This document shows, in pieces, positions 5,613 through 13,570 of a DNA stretch of 14,135 nucleotides. A model generated the notes under the pieces. The model worked only from the letters and a program-made list of their open reading frames with translations, searched no databases and was not told where the DNA came from. Origin of the DNA: Bacteroidales bacterium (lineage in GTDB: Bacteria; Bacteroidota; Bacteroidia; Bacteroidales; ML635J-15); NCBI GenBank assembly GCA_023228725.1, contig JALOAQ010000078.1, positions 1-14,135 of the forward strand. The letters run 5' to 3'. Both the position numbers and the translations under genes were made by a program. Each line of letters begins with the position of its first letter. Position 1 is the stretch's first letter.

Positions 5613-6251
5613 ATGCTAAAAGTTGTAATAATTATTATTTTCAATTTCTACTCTTTAATAATCTTTAGCCAACAGGATAATTTTATTGGAGGTATTTTGT
5701 TTAATGTCAATGGAATACAGATTGAAGGCAATGACACTTTTTGGCCAAATTCCAATGGTTCTATTACAGGAGGTGTCGGATTATCTACTGGTTTATCAGT
5801 ACAGCATTATTTGCTAAAGAGGTATTACTTCAATTTTGAAATCCGCTATATCCAAAAAGGAAGTGTGTTTGCATTTCTAGATCAATCTGCAACTACATAT
5901 TCTGAAATTTTGAGATTGAATTATATGGAGTTACCTGTTTCACTTGGATATCAATTAAAAATTAAAAATAAAAAGTACTTTATTGAGACTGGTTTTGCTT
6001 ATGCTAAACTATTTTCCTCAAAAGGTAACATAAATGAATTTGTGAATCGTTTTGGTACAATTAATTCTGAAAACTTTAATGATTATGATATTTCATGGTT
6101 TAGTAGTTTAAAATATCCTATAAATAAAAAGAATAAAGGGAATCTGCTTTTAGGATTGCGTTTTTCTTATTCGTTATTTACTATACACAGAGATTATAAG
6201 CTTAAAAATATGGTTTATGGTTTGCAAATGGATTACAAATTCAATAATTGA
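5613..6251 (+). CDS. Outer-membrane beta-barrel protein, 212 aa
   Basis: The product starts with a signal peptide (MLKVVIIIIFNFYSLIIFSQQ, cleavage near residue 19-20). The mature chain alternates hydrophobic and polar residues typical of amphipathic beta strands: GGVGLSTGLSVQHYLL, YYFNFEIRYIQKGSVF, LNYMELPVSLGYQL, KYFIETGFAYAKLF, GNLLLGLRFSYSLF, and a last strand ending YGLQMDYKFNN. The motif LNYMELPVSLGYQ is characteristic of the PorT-like / outer-membrane beta-barrel (OMP_b-brl_2) group in Bacteroidota. Its length suits an 8- to 10-stranded barrel. It is the only clear plus-strand gene in the window and converges on the DUF4249 gene with a 65-bp gap. It is probably a structural or sensing barrel; a specific function cannot be read from the sequence. 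Confidence 0.85.
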   Translation: MLKVVIIIIFNFYSLIIFSQQDNFIGGILFNVNGIQIEGNDTFWPNSNGSITGGVGLSTGLSVQHYLLKRYYFNFEIRYIQKGSVFAFLDQSATTYSEILRLNYMELPVSLGYQLKIKNKKYFIETGFAYAKLFSSKGNINEFVNRFGTINSENFNDYDISWFSSLKYPINKKNKGNLLLGLRFSYSLFTIHRDYKLKNMVYGLQMDYKFNN

Positions 6252-6316
6252 TTTTTCCTCGAATAATCAAGTAAAAACCCTTGAATACATTTTAAACTTT
6301 ATAAACAAGATAAATA

Positions 6317-7252
6317 TCATTCATCCAAGTTTATAAGAAGCATTAGTTCCCTTGCTGAGATGGTTTGCGTATAAATATCAGACGCATAAAAGTACCCTAA
6401 ACCACCAGTTGATAAGTTTGTTGGGACATTTGCCGGCATAGTAGAAAATAAATTATTATTCCAGTAGGTTTCTTTTAACACAGCGATTAAATAATTCTCA
6501 TATTGCTGAGATATGAAAGACTTTTTTACCGTTATTTTATATGACATCCCTATACTCAACTGACTTATGCGCTCACTATACATTTCAGACAAAAGCCCTT
6601 GTTGGTCAACAACGCTAAAATAATATAATGATGATTTCGATTTATCATAACCAAATATAGTATCAACTGCAAACCAATGGTATATACTTGATTCTATAGC
6701 GCCAAAATTAAAAGTATTTTGATACAATAATGGACTTACCAATACACCTAAAGAATCATACCCACCACCACCTGATTTAGTGGGTAAATCAATCGAATTG
6801 AAATCAAAAGATTTAACCTCCCCCATAATATCAGAAGCTGTATACGTTTTGCCTGAATAATAAATTGTTAAAGTATGAACAGCCCCTGGTATACCTTTTA
6901 TAAGGTTTTTTGAAACGTATGTGCCTTTCCTTTTTTGCTGGCTATTAATATTTGGGTGATTAATTGCTTCAATAAATTCATAATTATTGTCACCAATTTT
7001 TAAGTTTACTTCTGCACCGGATATTGAGTCAATACTATGCTCATTTAATAACATAGGCTTTGTTAGCGTAATTTCATGGTATTCCATTTCTGAAGTAATT
7101 CCACCGGTTATTACAATCTCAGCGTTTGTTTTTTTATTGCCAGTAATTTTTGAAATATCCTCATAATATGAATCTTCGCAAGAAACAAAAATTAATGATA
7201 GTGTAATAACCATTAATTTTATATTAAAAATGTAAAGATACTTAGTTGACAT
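6317..7252 (-). CDS. DUF4249-type outer-membrane lipoprotein
   Basis: The N-terminus has a hydrophobic segment and a lipobox (IFVSC, lipid-anchored Cys25). An internal Met14 is a possible alternative start that gives a more standard signal peptide. The sequence fits the DUF4249 family: AEIVITGGITSEMEYHEITL near the start of the domain, SGAEVNLKIGDNNYEF, then KGTYVSKNLIKGIPGAVHTL and YSGKTYTASDIM. The C-terminal half has FGYDKSKSSLYYFSVVDQQG and GGLGYFYASDIYTQTI. Family members lie beside CarboxypepD_reg-type TonB receptors and are thought to be their surface partners, in the manner of SusD, but no ligand is established. Here the start codon lies 5 bp after the receptor stop codon, so the two are surely co-transcribed and probably translationally coupled. 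Confidence 0.85.
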   Translation of the reverse strand: MSTKYLYIFNIKLMVITLSLIFVSCEDSYYEDISKITGNKKTNAEIVITGGITSEMEYHEITLTKPMLLNEHSIDSISGAEVNLKIGDNNYEFIEAINHPNINSQQKRKGTYVSKNLIKGIPGAVHTLTIYYSGKTYTASDIMGEVKSFDFNSIDLPTKSGGGGYDSLGVLVSPLLYQNTFNFGAIESSIYHWFAVDTIFGYDKSKSSLYYFSVVDQQGLLSEMYSERISQLSIGMSYKITVKKSFISQQYENYLIAVLKETYWNNNLFSTMPANVPTNLSTGGLGYFYASDIYTQTISARELMLLINLDE

Positions 7253-7257
7253 AATTG

Positions 7258-9549
7258 TTAATTGAATTTAAAACTATATGAAAAATTAGGAATCACTCTA
7301 AAAAAATGAAATACTGATACTTTGTCGCCAATTCTATTATTAAAATTATAACCCATTGGATTACGTTTGGCATATAAATTATAAACCCCGATAGTTAAGT
7401 TATGCTTTGTTTTTTTCTTAGCCGGAGGGTCAAAAATTAATGCTAAATCTAAGCGATGATAGTTTGGAAATTGTCCGCTATTCCGTTCAGAATAAATTGG
7501 TATTTGTGGCTGCCAATCGAATGAAGCAAGATCACCAATGTGAGGGAAACCTGCTTGATAACCAATAGGAAAAGTTGCGGGACGACCGCTTGTAAAAGTC
7601 CAAAACGCACTTATCTTAATCTTTTCTGTAAATTCATGAACTATTTGGACTTTAATATCATGCGGAATATCATAAGGAGCAGGGTATGTATCTTTAGATG
7701 TGGCCCCTTTTATTGTGTATTGAGCTCGAGAGAAAGCATAGCTTACACTACCTTTTGTTTTGCCAGTTTTTTTCGTTAAAATAAATTCAAAACCATAGGC
7801 ATTGGCTTTTCCGCTTCTTATTTCACCATCAATATAAGGGTTATCGGTCAGTATGGCATGATCAATATAATCAATTTGATTGTTAATTAAACGATAATAA
7901 GCTGTTGTTGAAAACATTATTTTTTCTCTGTCCCAGAAATAGCTAGATAAAAAATTATTGCTAATTAGTGGTTTAATATTGGCTGAAGCAGGCATCCATG
8001 TTTCCAAGGCAGTGTATGAATACGCATTGTTTGAAAGTATTTGAACAAATTGTGATGCTCTTGTGTATGCTACTCTATATGAATTGTTTTTTGACTTATT
8101 AATATTAATAATTACTCTTGGTTCAATGTTTTTATAGGTATTCCAAACTCCTTTATTTTCAATATTAATTTTTATAGGTAAATAATTTTCATCAAAAGAA
8201 TACCATTTTGCATTTCCCGTATTTTGAAACATCGAAAATCGAATCCCATATTCGGCATCAAAAATATTATTAAATTCTATTTCATTTGAAATATAGGCAC
8301 TTGATTCTATTGCTGACATATTGGAATTTATGCTTTCCATATAATTTGATTGCCCAGGGGTATAGTCGTGTAAAATTGAATTAACCCCTAATCGTATGGT
8401 GTTTTTGGGATTAAAATACCAGGTAAAATCTAATTTAGCATTTATATCTTCAACGCCAGTTTGCCAAGTATATGGTTTTGTATTTTTAGATTCGGGTAAT
8501 GTAAGTGTATTTTTGTACTTACTATATAGTACTGTAGTATTTAAAAAAGCATTATTGTTAACTATATGGTTCCACCTGAGAGTAGATGTTGTATTATACC
8601 ACTTGTTGTTGAACGATGCCAATGTGTTTATAAAGTCAGTCCCATGATATACTGAAAAAAACAAATGATTATTTCTGTTGATTTTATAATTTATTTTACC
8701 ATTTAAGTCATAAAATGAAGGAACAATACTAATACTTTCTGATGGTTCTACAAATAAGTCAAAATTGCTTTTTCTTGCTGACATTACAAACGATGACCTT
8801 TCTTTTATTAAGGGACCAGTTACTGTTAATCTAGATGCAATTATACTAACACCACCGTAAACTGAATAATTATTACGATTACCTTCTTTCATTTTTGTAT
8901 CGATTACAGATGATACTCTGCCTCCAAATTGTGCTGGATACGCAGTATTATAAAATTTCACATTTTTTATTATATCGGGGTTAAAAACCGAAACAAAACC
9001 ATATAAATGAGAAATATTATAAACCGGAACTTCATCTATTAAAACATAGTTTTGGTCTCTATTTCCTCCTCTAATATATAAACCAGACGAACCTTCGCCA
9101 ATGTTTTTAACTCCAGGTTCCAGTTGTATGGCTTTAATAATATCATGCTCACCAAAAGCTGTTGGAAGCATTTTAATGTGTTCAATTGAAATTGTTTTGT
9201 GAATATTTTCAATTTGTTTCGATTTCTCAGAAGTGATTACTACTTCATCCAAATAAAGAATATTCTTTTTCAATTTGACATTAACTAATGTGTCTTTTGT
9301 TAAGTTTATCCTTATTTCTTGATTGTAATATCCAATAAAACTAAAATTTAGAACATAAACATCTTCGTTTAACGTAAGTGAATAAAATCCATAAGAATTT
9401 GATATTGTTCCTAAACCAGTTAAATTAGCTATGATATTACAACCGATTAACTCCTCACCGGAATCAAAATCTGAGATATACCCACTAATAATATGTTTTT
9501 CGTTGCTAAATGCTTTGGCGCAAAACAACAAAAATAATATTGCAAACAA
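7258..9549 (-). CDS. TonB-dependent receptor with carboxypeptidase-like regulatory domain
   Basis: This is an outer-membrane active transporter. Residues about 18-100 form a CarboxypepD_reg-like beta-sandwich (ISGYISDFDSGEELIGCNI, then SYGFYSLTL). Residues about 115-220 are the plug, with YIRGG at 158-162, LIDEVPVYN at 170-178 and PAQFGGRVSSVID at 205-217. The rest is the barrel, ending with an amphipathic strand (FSYSFKFN). The length of 763 aa is at the short end for the family, and it lacks an N-terminal STN domain. The start is unusual. The frame opens with TTG at 9549, which removes the basic end of the signal peptide. Four codons upstream is an ATC at 9561 whose following codons give KTQLFAILFLLFCAKAFS, an ideal signal peptide if that ATC is the initiator. 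The 266-aa lipoprotein gene is 94 bp upstream and the DUF4249 gene 5 bp downstream. Confidence 0.93.
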   Translation of the reverse strand: MFAILFLLFCAKAFSNEKHIISGYISDFDSGEELIGCNIIANLTGLGTISNSYGFYSLTLNEDVYVLNFSFIGYYNQEIRINLTKDTLVNVKLKKNILYLDEVVITSEKSKQIENIHKTISIEHIKMLPTAFGEHDIIKAIQLEPGVKNIGEGSSGLYIRGGNRDQNYVLIDEVPVYNISHLYGFVSVFNPDIIKNVKFYNTAYPAQFGGRVSSVIDTKMKEGNRNNYSVYGGVSIIASRLTVTGPLIKERSSFVMSARKSNFDLFVEPSESISIVPSFYDLNGKINYKINRNNHLFFSVYHGTDFINTLASFNNKWYNTTSTLRWNHIVNNNAFLNTTVLYSKYKNTLTLPESKNTKPYTWQTGVEDINAKLDFTWYFNPKNTIRLGVNSILHDYTPGQSNYMESINSNMSAIESSAYISNEIEFNNIFDAEYGIRFSMFQNTGNAKWYSFDENYLPIKINIENKGVWNTYKNIEPRVIININKSKNNSYRVAYTRASQFVQILSNNAYSYTALETWMPASANIKPLISNNFLSSYFWDREKIMFSTTAYYRLINNQIDYIDHAILTDNPYIDGEIRSGKANAYGFEFILTKKTGKTKGSVSYAFSRAQYTIKGATSKDTYPAPYDIPHDIKVQIVHEFTEKIKISAFWTFTSGRPATFPIGYQAGFPHIGDLASFDWQPQIPIYSERNSGQFPNYHRLDLALIFDPPAKKKTKHNLTIGVYNLYAKRNPMGYNFNNRIGDKVSVFHFFRVIPNFSYSFKFN

Positions 9550-9643
9550 TTGTGTTTTGATGGTACTTTATTTTTAATATAAAAGCAAGAATACTATTGA
9601 TGTCGCTATATATTGATTGATAATATACTTGCTTCCTATTGAG

Positions 9644-10444
9644 TTACTGCCAGAAATAATAGAATGTATAAGTAGGAGTTTGATTTTTGTAATGCTTATA
9701 AAATAAATGGATTCCTTCCTCATCATAAGGACCATATGTTTTCTCATCTCCCGGATGTTTTAGTTGACAGTTAGCAAGATGATTTTCAGTATTATAAACA
9801 CAAACAATGTATATAATATTATTGCATATCTTTTTAGTTCTTTTAAATGTCAATTTAACTTTGTTTGCACCCCAAACATCAACATCATAATATTCGTACC
9901 CCTGGCTTCGCAGGGGAAACCAACGACAAAAATCAAATTTAGCTTCCATTTCTTCTTCTTCCATTTCCTCTTCGTCCTCACCTACAATAGAAGAGCCATG
10001 AGAAACCAACGCGTAGTTATTAACTTTATCTTTAAAACTAACATTAATAATATCCAATTGTATTGTTACACTTGTCACCTTGATTCTATCATTAAAATCA
10101 ACAAAATCTGCATCTTCAACAACATTACATGAATCGCAATTTGTCTTTTCTTTAGGAATTTCAGGGTTTATAATTAATTCATAACTCTCAGCATTATGGT
10201 TAACAAGTAAAGTTCCATCATCCGAACTAACTCTTAATGTAACAGAATTATTACCAGATTCATCAAATACAATAAACTGTTTCTCAGAGGCTCTTGCTTC
10301 AGGAACTGTTTGTTGTTCATTGTTATAGGCTTTATTATCTTTTGTACAACTATAAGTAATAGTTAATACAACTATTATAGCTGCAATTGAACTAAACAAG
10401 CAAATAGTTTTTTTTATAAATAAATAGCACATTAAATTTTTCAT
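9644..10444 (-). CDS. Lipoprotein with acidic stretch, unknown function, 266 aa
   Basis: The product begins with a basic-hydrophobic leader and a lipobox (TITYSC, Cys33), which makes it an envelope lipoprotein. I recognise no domain. Visible traits are a CDSC pair at residues 103-106, four further cysteines at 173, 207, 215 and 226, and a run of glutamate and aspartate at 155-168 (GEDEEEMEEEEMEA). The C-terminal region is rich in Tyr, Phe and Trp (LFYKHYKNQTPTYTFYYFWQ). Six cysteines in the mature part could form disulphides in an exported protein. The acidic run may bind cations or mark a linker. It is the first gene of a minus-strand run leading into the TonB receptor, which suggests but does not prove a joint role. 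An alternative start at Met5 (MCYLF) is possible. Confidence 0.75.
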   Translation of the reverse strand: MKNLMCYLFIKKTICLFSSIAAIIVVLTITYSCTKDNKAYNNEQQTVPEARASEKQFIVFDESGNNSVTLRVSSDDGTLLVNHNAESYELIINPEIPKEKTNCDSCNVVEDADFVDFNDRIKVTSVTIQLDIINVSFKDKVNNYALVSHGSSIVGEDEEEMEEEEMEAKFDFCRWFPLRSQGYEYYDVDVWGANKVKLTFKRTKKICNNIIYIVCVYNTENHLANCQLKHPGDEKTYGPYDEEGIHLFYKHYKNQTPTYTFYYFWQ

Positions 10445-10476
10445 GTTAATAATTTTTTAATAGTTGCAAACTGTTA

Positions 10477-10500
10477 ATGTGGCCAATTTGCTTGCCACAT
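10477..10500. promoter_or_regulatory. Short inverted repeat upstream of the acidic lipoprotein gene
   Basis: ATGTGGC and GCCACAT are perfect 7-bp arms separated by 10 bases, 33 bp upstream of the start codon at 10444. The position and symmetry suit an operator or a 5'-leader hairpin for the lipoprotein-receptor run. There is no direct evidence of function. Confidence 0.35.
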
Positions 10501-11052
10501 GAATAATTAATAGCAGGAGGTTTTTACTATATCGTGAATTGGTAAGATCGCCTATTTATTTGTAAATAAAGGTATGATAATAATTTCAATGTTTTCAAAG
10601 AAAATATATTATTTAATAAACGAGCCATTTTTACAAATAAAAGCTGCTGTTTTTATAATGAATGAAGTGACTTATTGATAATCTGCTTTACTTTTCCTAG
10701 TTTTCTGTTTGATATGTAAATAGTTTCATTCGGTTCTATTAATTAACTTGGTCTTTTCACAAAATCAATATATAATACACTACTTAACATTCACTAAATT
10801 GTTTCTATTTAAGCGAATAAAATCAAATTTTGAAAGTTTTGATTCATAATATTTAAGAATTTTGTTGTTGAAATTGGTTTTTCTTCAATAAAGTGCATTG
10901 TTGTAACATATCCGTCACACATTATATAGAAAATATTTCCAATATTAACAATCGTAGTTGTCTGCCAATCTTTACGGAAATATTTATATCTCTTTGGGAG
11001 CTAAAGTCTTTTATCATTTTTTTCAGGTTTCAACTATATTGTGTTTCGGGTA
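10501..11052. other. AT-rich intergenic stretch without a gene
   Basis: I see no convincing open frame, tRNA or repeat here. It probably holds the promoter of the minus-strand lipoprotein-receptor run. It ends where hairpin B3 begins. Confidence 0.5.
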
Positions 11053-11119
11053 AAAACAACTCTTTTGCAAACTTTGGTTTGCAGGGCTGGCTTGCAGCGG
11101 TTTGCAAATGTGTTGTTTT
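11053..11119 (+). repeat. Two-tier hairpin B3
   Basis: This copy has a perfect outer stem, AAAACAAC / GTTGTTTT. Unpaired TCT and TGT follow, then a perfect inner stem TTTGCAAAC / GTTTGCAAA. The inner stem is the same as in B2, but the outer stem is different in sequence and fully paired. The loop ends GGCTTGCAGCG, close to the GGCTTGTGCG of B1 and B2. Confidence 0.75.
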
Positions 11120-11276
11120 GTGGGCGGGATTTCTTTCTTTGTGCGGGGGAGAAAAAACAAAATAAATTCCCCTCAAACTGCATCGCCCTATCAACGGAGT
11201 ACCAATCCAGTCAATCCGTTTTTTGTAATTATTTTCTATCATTTTTCATCGTTTCAACGTGTCGTGTCGGTTTCAT

Positions 11277-11427
11277 ACACTTGCTTACAACGGCTGGGGG
11301 TTGTGAGCAGTGGGGGATGGCGTGGCGCAGCGTCGTCATCCGCCGTTAGTGCCGCCCCCGTGCGGGTTCTGCCGACTCGAAGTCATCGCATCCCCCACAT
11401 TGCTTACACCCCTTGTTATGGGCTGGC
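11277..11427 (+). repeat. Structured inverted-repeat element A7 (divergent long form)
   Basis: The left side reads ACTTGCTTACAACGGCTGGGG and the right side ACACCCCTTGTTATGGGCTGG. The arms pair through GGGG, TGT, AGCA and GGGGGATG with two G-T wobbles. The interior is recognisably related to A1/A3/A4/A8 (GTCATCCGCCGTTAG, GACTCGAAGTCATC) but GC-richer and changed at many positions. So it is the same family at greater divergence. Confidence 0.75.
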
Positions 11428-11504
11428 TATTTATTTTCTGTCGTGTCTTTAGATTTGACATATAAATTTGCTGCCTTTTTCACGGTTTTACACGTGCGTA
11501 GGGA

Positions 11505-11570
11505 CAGGCACACTCATTGGCAAACTTTGGTTTCAGCGTGTCTTGTTGGACTTGGCATTGTGTGTGACTG
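11505..11570 (+). repeat. Degenerate two-tier hairpin B6
   Basis: GGCACAC and GTGTGAC can form an outer stem with one mismatch. The segment GGCAAACTTTGGTTT matches the left half of B3, but the inner arms no longer pair well. It sits 78 bp downstream of A7, as B5 sits downstream of A6, so I read it as a decayed member. Confidence 0.4.
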
Positions 11571-11699
11571 TGAAGCGTTGATATTCCTCGCTGTATCAGC
11601 ATTAATTAATACTTCTACATTCAATTATAATCCTTAATTTGAGGAAACTACTCAAAACGTTGTTTATTTACTTCTAAAGATACTTCAATAAGCTTGGTG

Positions 11700-11801
11700 T
11701 TAGAATACTGTAACCAGATGATTTCTTTCAAGTTTCCAAAAAACGCCATCAGGAATTTTAAATCCTTTGACCTGAGTAGTTATACAAAACTTTAGAGTCA
11801 T
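11700..11801 (-). CDS. Possible 33-aa ORF downstream of the beta-barrel gene
   Basis: An ATG lies 7 bases after the stop codon of the 179-aa gene, preceded by AGGAG at a usable distance. The frame reads MTLKFCITTQ, then a mixed sequence (KGFKIPDGVFWKLER) before its stop. The ATG falls inside a small GAGTC / GACTC hairpin that might instead be a 3'-end structure. The composition looks protein-like, but an ORF this short can be chance or the remnant of a longer gene. Confidence 0.25.
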   Translation of the reverse strand: MTLKFCITTQVKGFKIPDGVFWKLERNHLVTVF

Positions 11802-11808
11802 TAGACTC

Positions 11809-12348
11809 CTACTCAAAGAGCGTAAATCCTACCTTGAAGCAAAAGAGATCATGACCCTCATGGAAGAAGTCATGTGAATATTGTAACCCAAGATGAATTT
11901 CCGAACTTACAAAGTAATTCAACCCAACTCCAAGGTGGAATCCTATCCCCGTATCAGCTTTAGATGTTGGATTAACTATAAGATTGCTATTCACAAGAAC
12001 TTGGGTTGACTGTAAATGTCGGATACCTCCTCCGGCATTAAGAGCAAGGGCAACCTTGTTGAACAGTTTGGGGTTGAACCTCAAACCAATGTCGCCAATA
12101 AAAACCGAATGGTGGTCATAGGAACAAGCCTCAAGTAAACTGATTTGTTTGTCGCTGCTCATAGCATAACCAGTAGCCAATCGGAATGAAAAGTTTTTGT
12201 GTAAAGGGTACAGTATCTCGCTACTGCCCCCAATGCCGTTAACTCCTTCAAGTATAACAAACCCAACTCCCGTTTCAATTTGTAGCTTGTTCTGGGCAAT
12301 CCCTGCAAAAGCAATTAACAGGCAAAAATTTAAAAGTAAAAATTTCAT
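11809..12348 (-). CDS. Small outer-membrane beta-barrel protein, 179 aa
   Basis: A clean signal peptide (MKFLLLNFCLLIAFAGIAQ, cleavage near residue 19) is followed by repeated amphipathic strands: LQIETGVGFVILEG, FSFRLATGYAMS, VFIGDIGLRFNP, VALALNAGGGIRHL, TGIGFHLGVGLNYFV, IHLGLQYSHDF and a last strand FCFKVGFTLFE. Glycine-rich turns and this length suit an 8-stranded barrel of the outer-membrane beta-barrel group. It starts 16 bp after the stop codon of the 370-aa lipoprotein gene on the same strand, so the two form an operon. Such a pair suggests a surface complex of one lipoprotein and one barrel, but no specific activity can be inferred. Cysteines at residues 80 and about 171 are unusual in a barrel. 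Confidence 0.8.
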   Translation of the reverse strand: MKFLLLNFCLLIAFAGIAQNKLQIETGVGFVILEGVNGIGGSSEILYPLHKNFSFRLATGYAMSSDKQISLLEACSYDHHSVFIGDIGLRFNPKLFNKVALALNAGGGIRHLQSTQVLVNSNLIVNPTSKADTGIGFHLGVGLNYFVSSEIHLGLQYSHDFFHEGHDLFCFKVGFTLFE

Positions 12349-12364
12349 AATAGAAAGGATTTTA

Positions 12365-13477
12365 TTACCTGTAGCTATCCTTAAACCTAATCAACCCTGT
12401 ATTATATGTATCTCCCATCATACCATCATCAATATGTAAAGAAATAGATCCACAGTTCATATCCCAACTTTTAATGGTATAGGACAAACCTGCCGTTCCA
12501 GTGTACTCTTGTCCTGTTTCCTTATCCACATCTTTATAGGTAAAACTACTATTTATTGTTAATTGATCTCCAAAATTGTCAACTTCAACCCAAGTAAAAT
12601 GAACAGTTTTAGTGTATGTTTCTACATCCCAGTAATAAAGGTATCGTCCTGTGGTTCCATCTACAGTCCACCATTTGTTATTGATTTGTTTGCGTTTATC
12701 AGGGTAGAAATATTGTTCACTTATTTCACCTTTTACGGATTTCATCAATAAGCGTAGTTCTGGTGCACCCTTTACCCATCCCTCAATTTTATTAAGATTA
12801 GGACATTTAATTTTCATTAAATATTCGTGTTTCGTTCCTGTTCTATTCGATTTGGTATAAGAGTCTTGGGTACAAGAGCCCTTGTATGCTTTACCATATT
12901 GGTCGACACGTTCATTTAAAGATAAAACCCATACCTCATTTTCACTTGCAAAAGATTCGTTAATAAGAAATTCAGTGTTTGCAATAGCTCCATTTTCATC
13001 AATAAAAATTGAACTAAAAAACTCAACGCTATCGTGAACATTCAATGCTTCAATTACATAAATGATATCATTGCTTTTTGTCCCTTTTAATATAGACTCT
13101 TCAAAATAGGGGATAAAAATTTGTGGGTAAAGGCCGTTCATATTTAACTTGTTAACAATAGAGTCAAATTCAGAAGAAATGTATCCTTTACTGAAATCAT
13201 TTTTATACAAATTAACCACTTCATTCAATAAAACATTATCATCACCATCAAATTTTTTACTCACGCTTTTATACACTGCATTTCGGAAGTTCTTATTTGC
13301 AGACAATCTTGCAACTCCCCGTTTTAGAATATCTAGTTCTGCTTTATTTAAAACAAAGTTATCCTCTGATTCATTCAAAACAATGTTATTGTTTGGGTTA
13401 AAACTGTCTTTCTCACATGATGTTAAAAACGATAAACTCGTGAGGACTGCAACTATTATTAAACTTTTAGTTTTCAT
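12365..13477 (-). CDS. Lipoprotein of unknown function, 370 aa
   Basis: The leader MKTKSLIIVAVLTSLSFLTSC gives a textbook lipobox with Cys21, followed by EKDS, so the protein is membrane anchored. Residues about 40-150 look helical (LDILKRGVARLSANKNFRNAVYKSV, FDSIVNKLNMNGLYPQIF). The second half is beta-rich and tryptophan-rich (INNKWWTVDGTTGRYLYYWDVE, VHFTWVEVDNFGDQLTI, GLSYTIKSWDMNCGSISLHIDD). I have the impression of Bacteroidota hypothetical lipoproteins with a similar N-terminal helical part, but I cannot name a family. It is the first gene of an operon with the beta-barrel gene 16 bp downstream. The leader region contains an AT-rich stretch, a plus-strand terminator-like hairpin and, about 245 bp upstream of the start, a 22-bp palindrome. 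Confidence 0.8.
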   Translation of the reverse strand: MKTKSLIIVAVLTSLSFLTSCEKDSFNPNNNIVLNESEDNFVLNKAELDILKRGVARLSANKNFRNAVYKSVSKKFDGDDNVLLNEVVNLYKNDFSKGYISSEFDSIVNKLNMNGLYPQIFIPYFEESILKGTKSNDIIYVIEALNVHDSVEFFSSIFIDENGAIANTEFLINESFASENEVWVLSLNERVDQYGKAYKGSCTQDSYTKSNRTGTKHEYLMKIKCPNLNKIEGWVKGAPELRLLMKSVKGEISEQYFYPDKRKQINNKWWTVDGTTGRYLYYWDVETYTKTVHFTWVEVDNFGDQLTINSSFTYKDVDKETGQEYTGTAGLSYTIKSWDMNCGSISLHIDDGMMGDTYNTGLIRFKDSYR

Positions 13478-13520
13478 TTTCGTTTATATTTATGAATTAA
13501 TATTAATTTATTTGCCGCCT

Positions 13521-13570
13521 CACCCCAACATTGATTTCGTCGTCATGCAACGGGGTGGGGTTTTTTTTAT
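13521..13570 (+). terminator. Terminator-like hairpin with T run, plus strand
   Basis: CACCCC and GGGGTG pair across a 25-base loop and are followed, after GGG, by eight or more T. The form is that of an intrinsic terminator read on the plus strand. No plus-strand gene precedes it: it sits in the 5' region of a minus-strand gene. It may block transcription from outside, or be left from a lost gene. Confidence 0.4.

Noticed and set aside
9764..10132. 122-aa plus-strand frame, rich in Ile, Asn and Phe
   Set aside because: It is antisense to the acidic lipoprotein gene; the Phe run is the complement of the glutamate run.
11030..11452. Plus- and minus-strand frames of 70-116 aa over B3 and A7
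   Set aside because: All overlap the structured repeats in several frames, and none has a recognisable domain.
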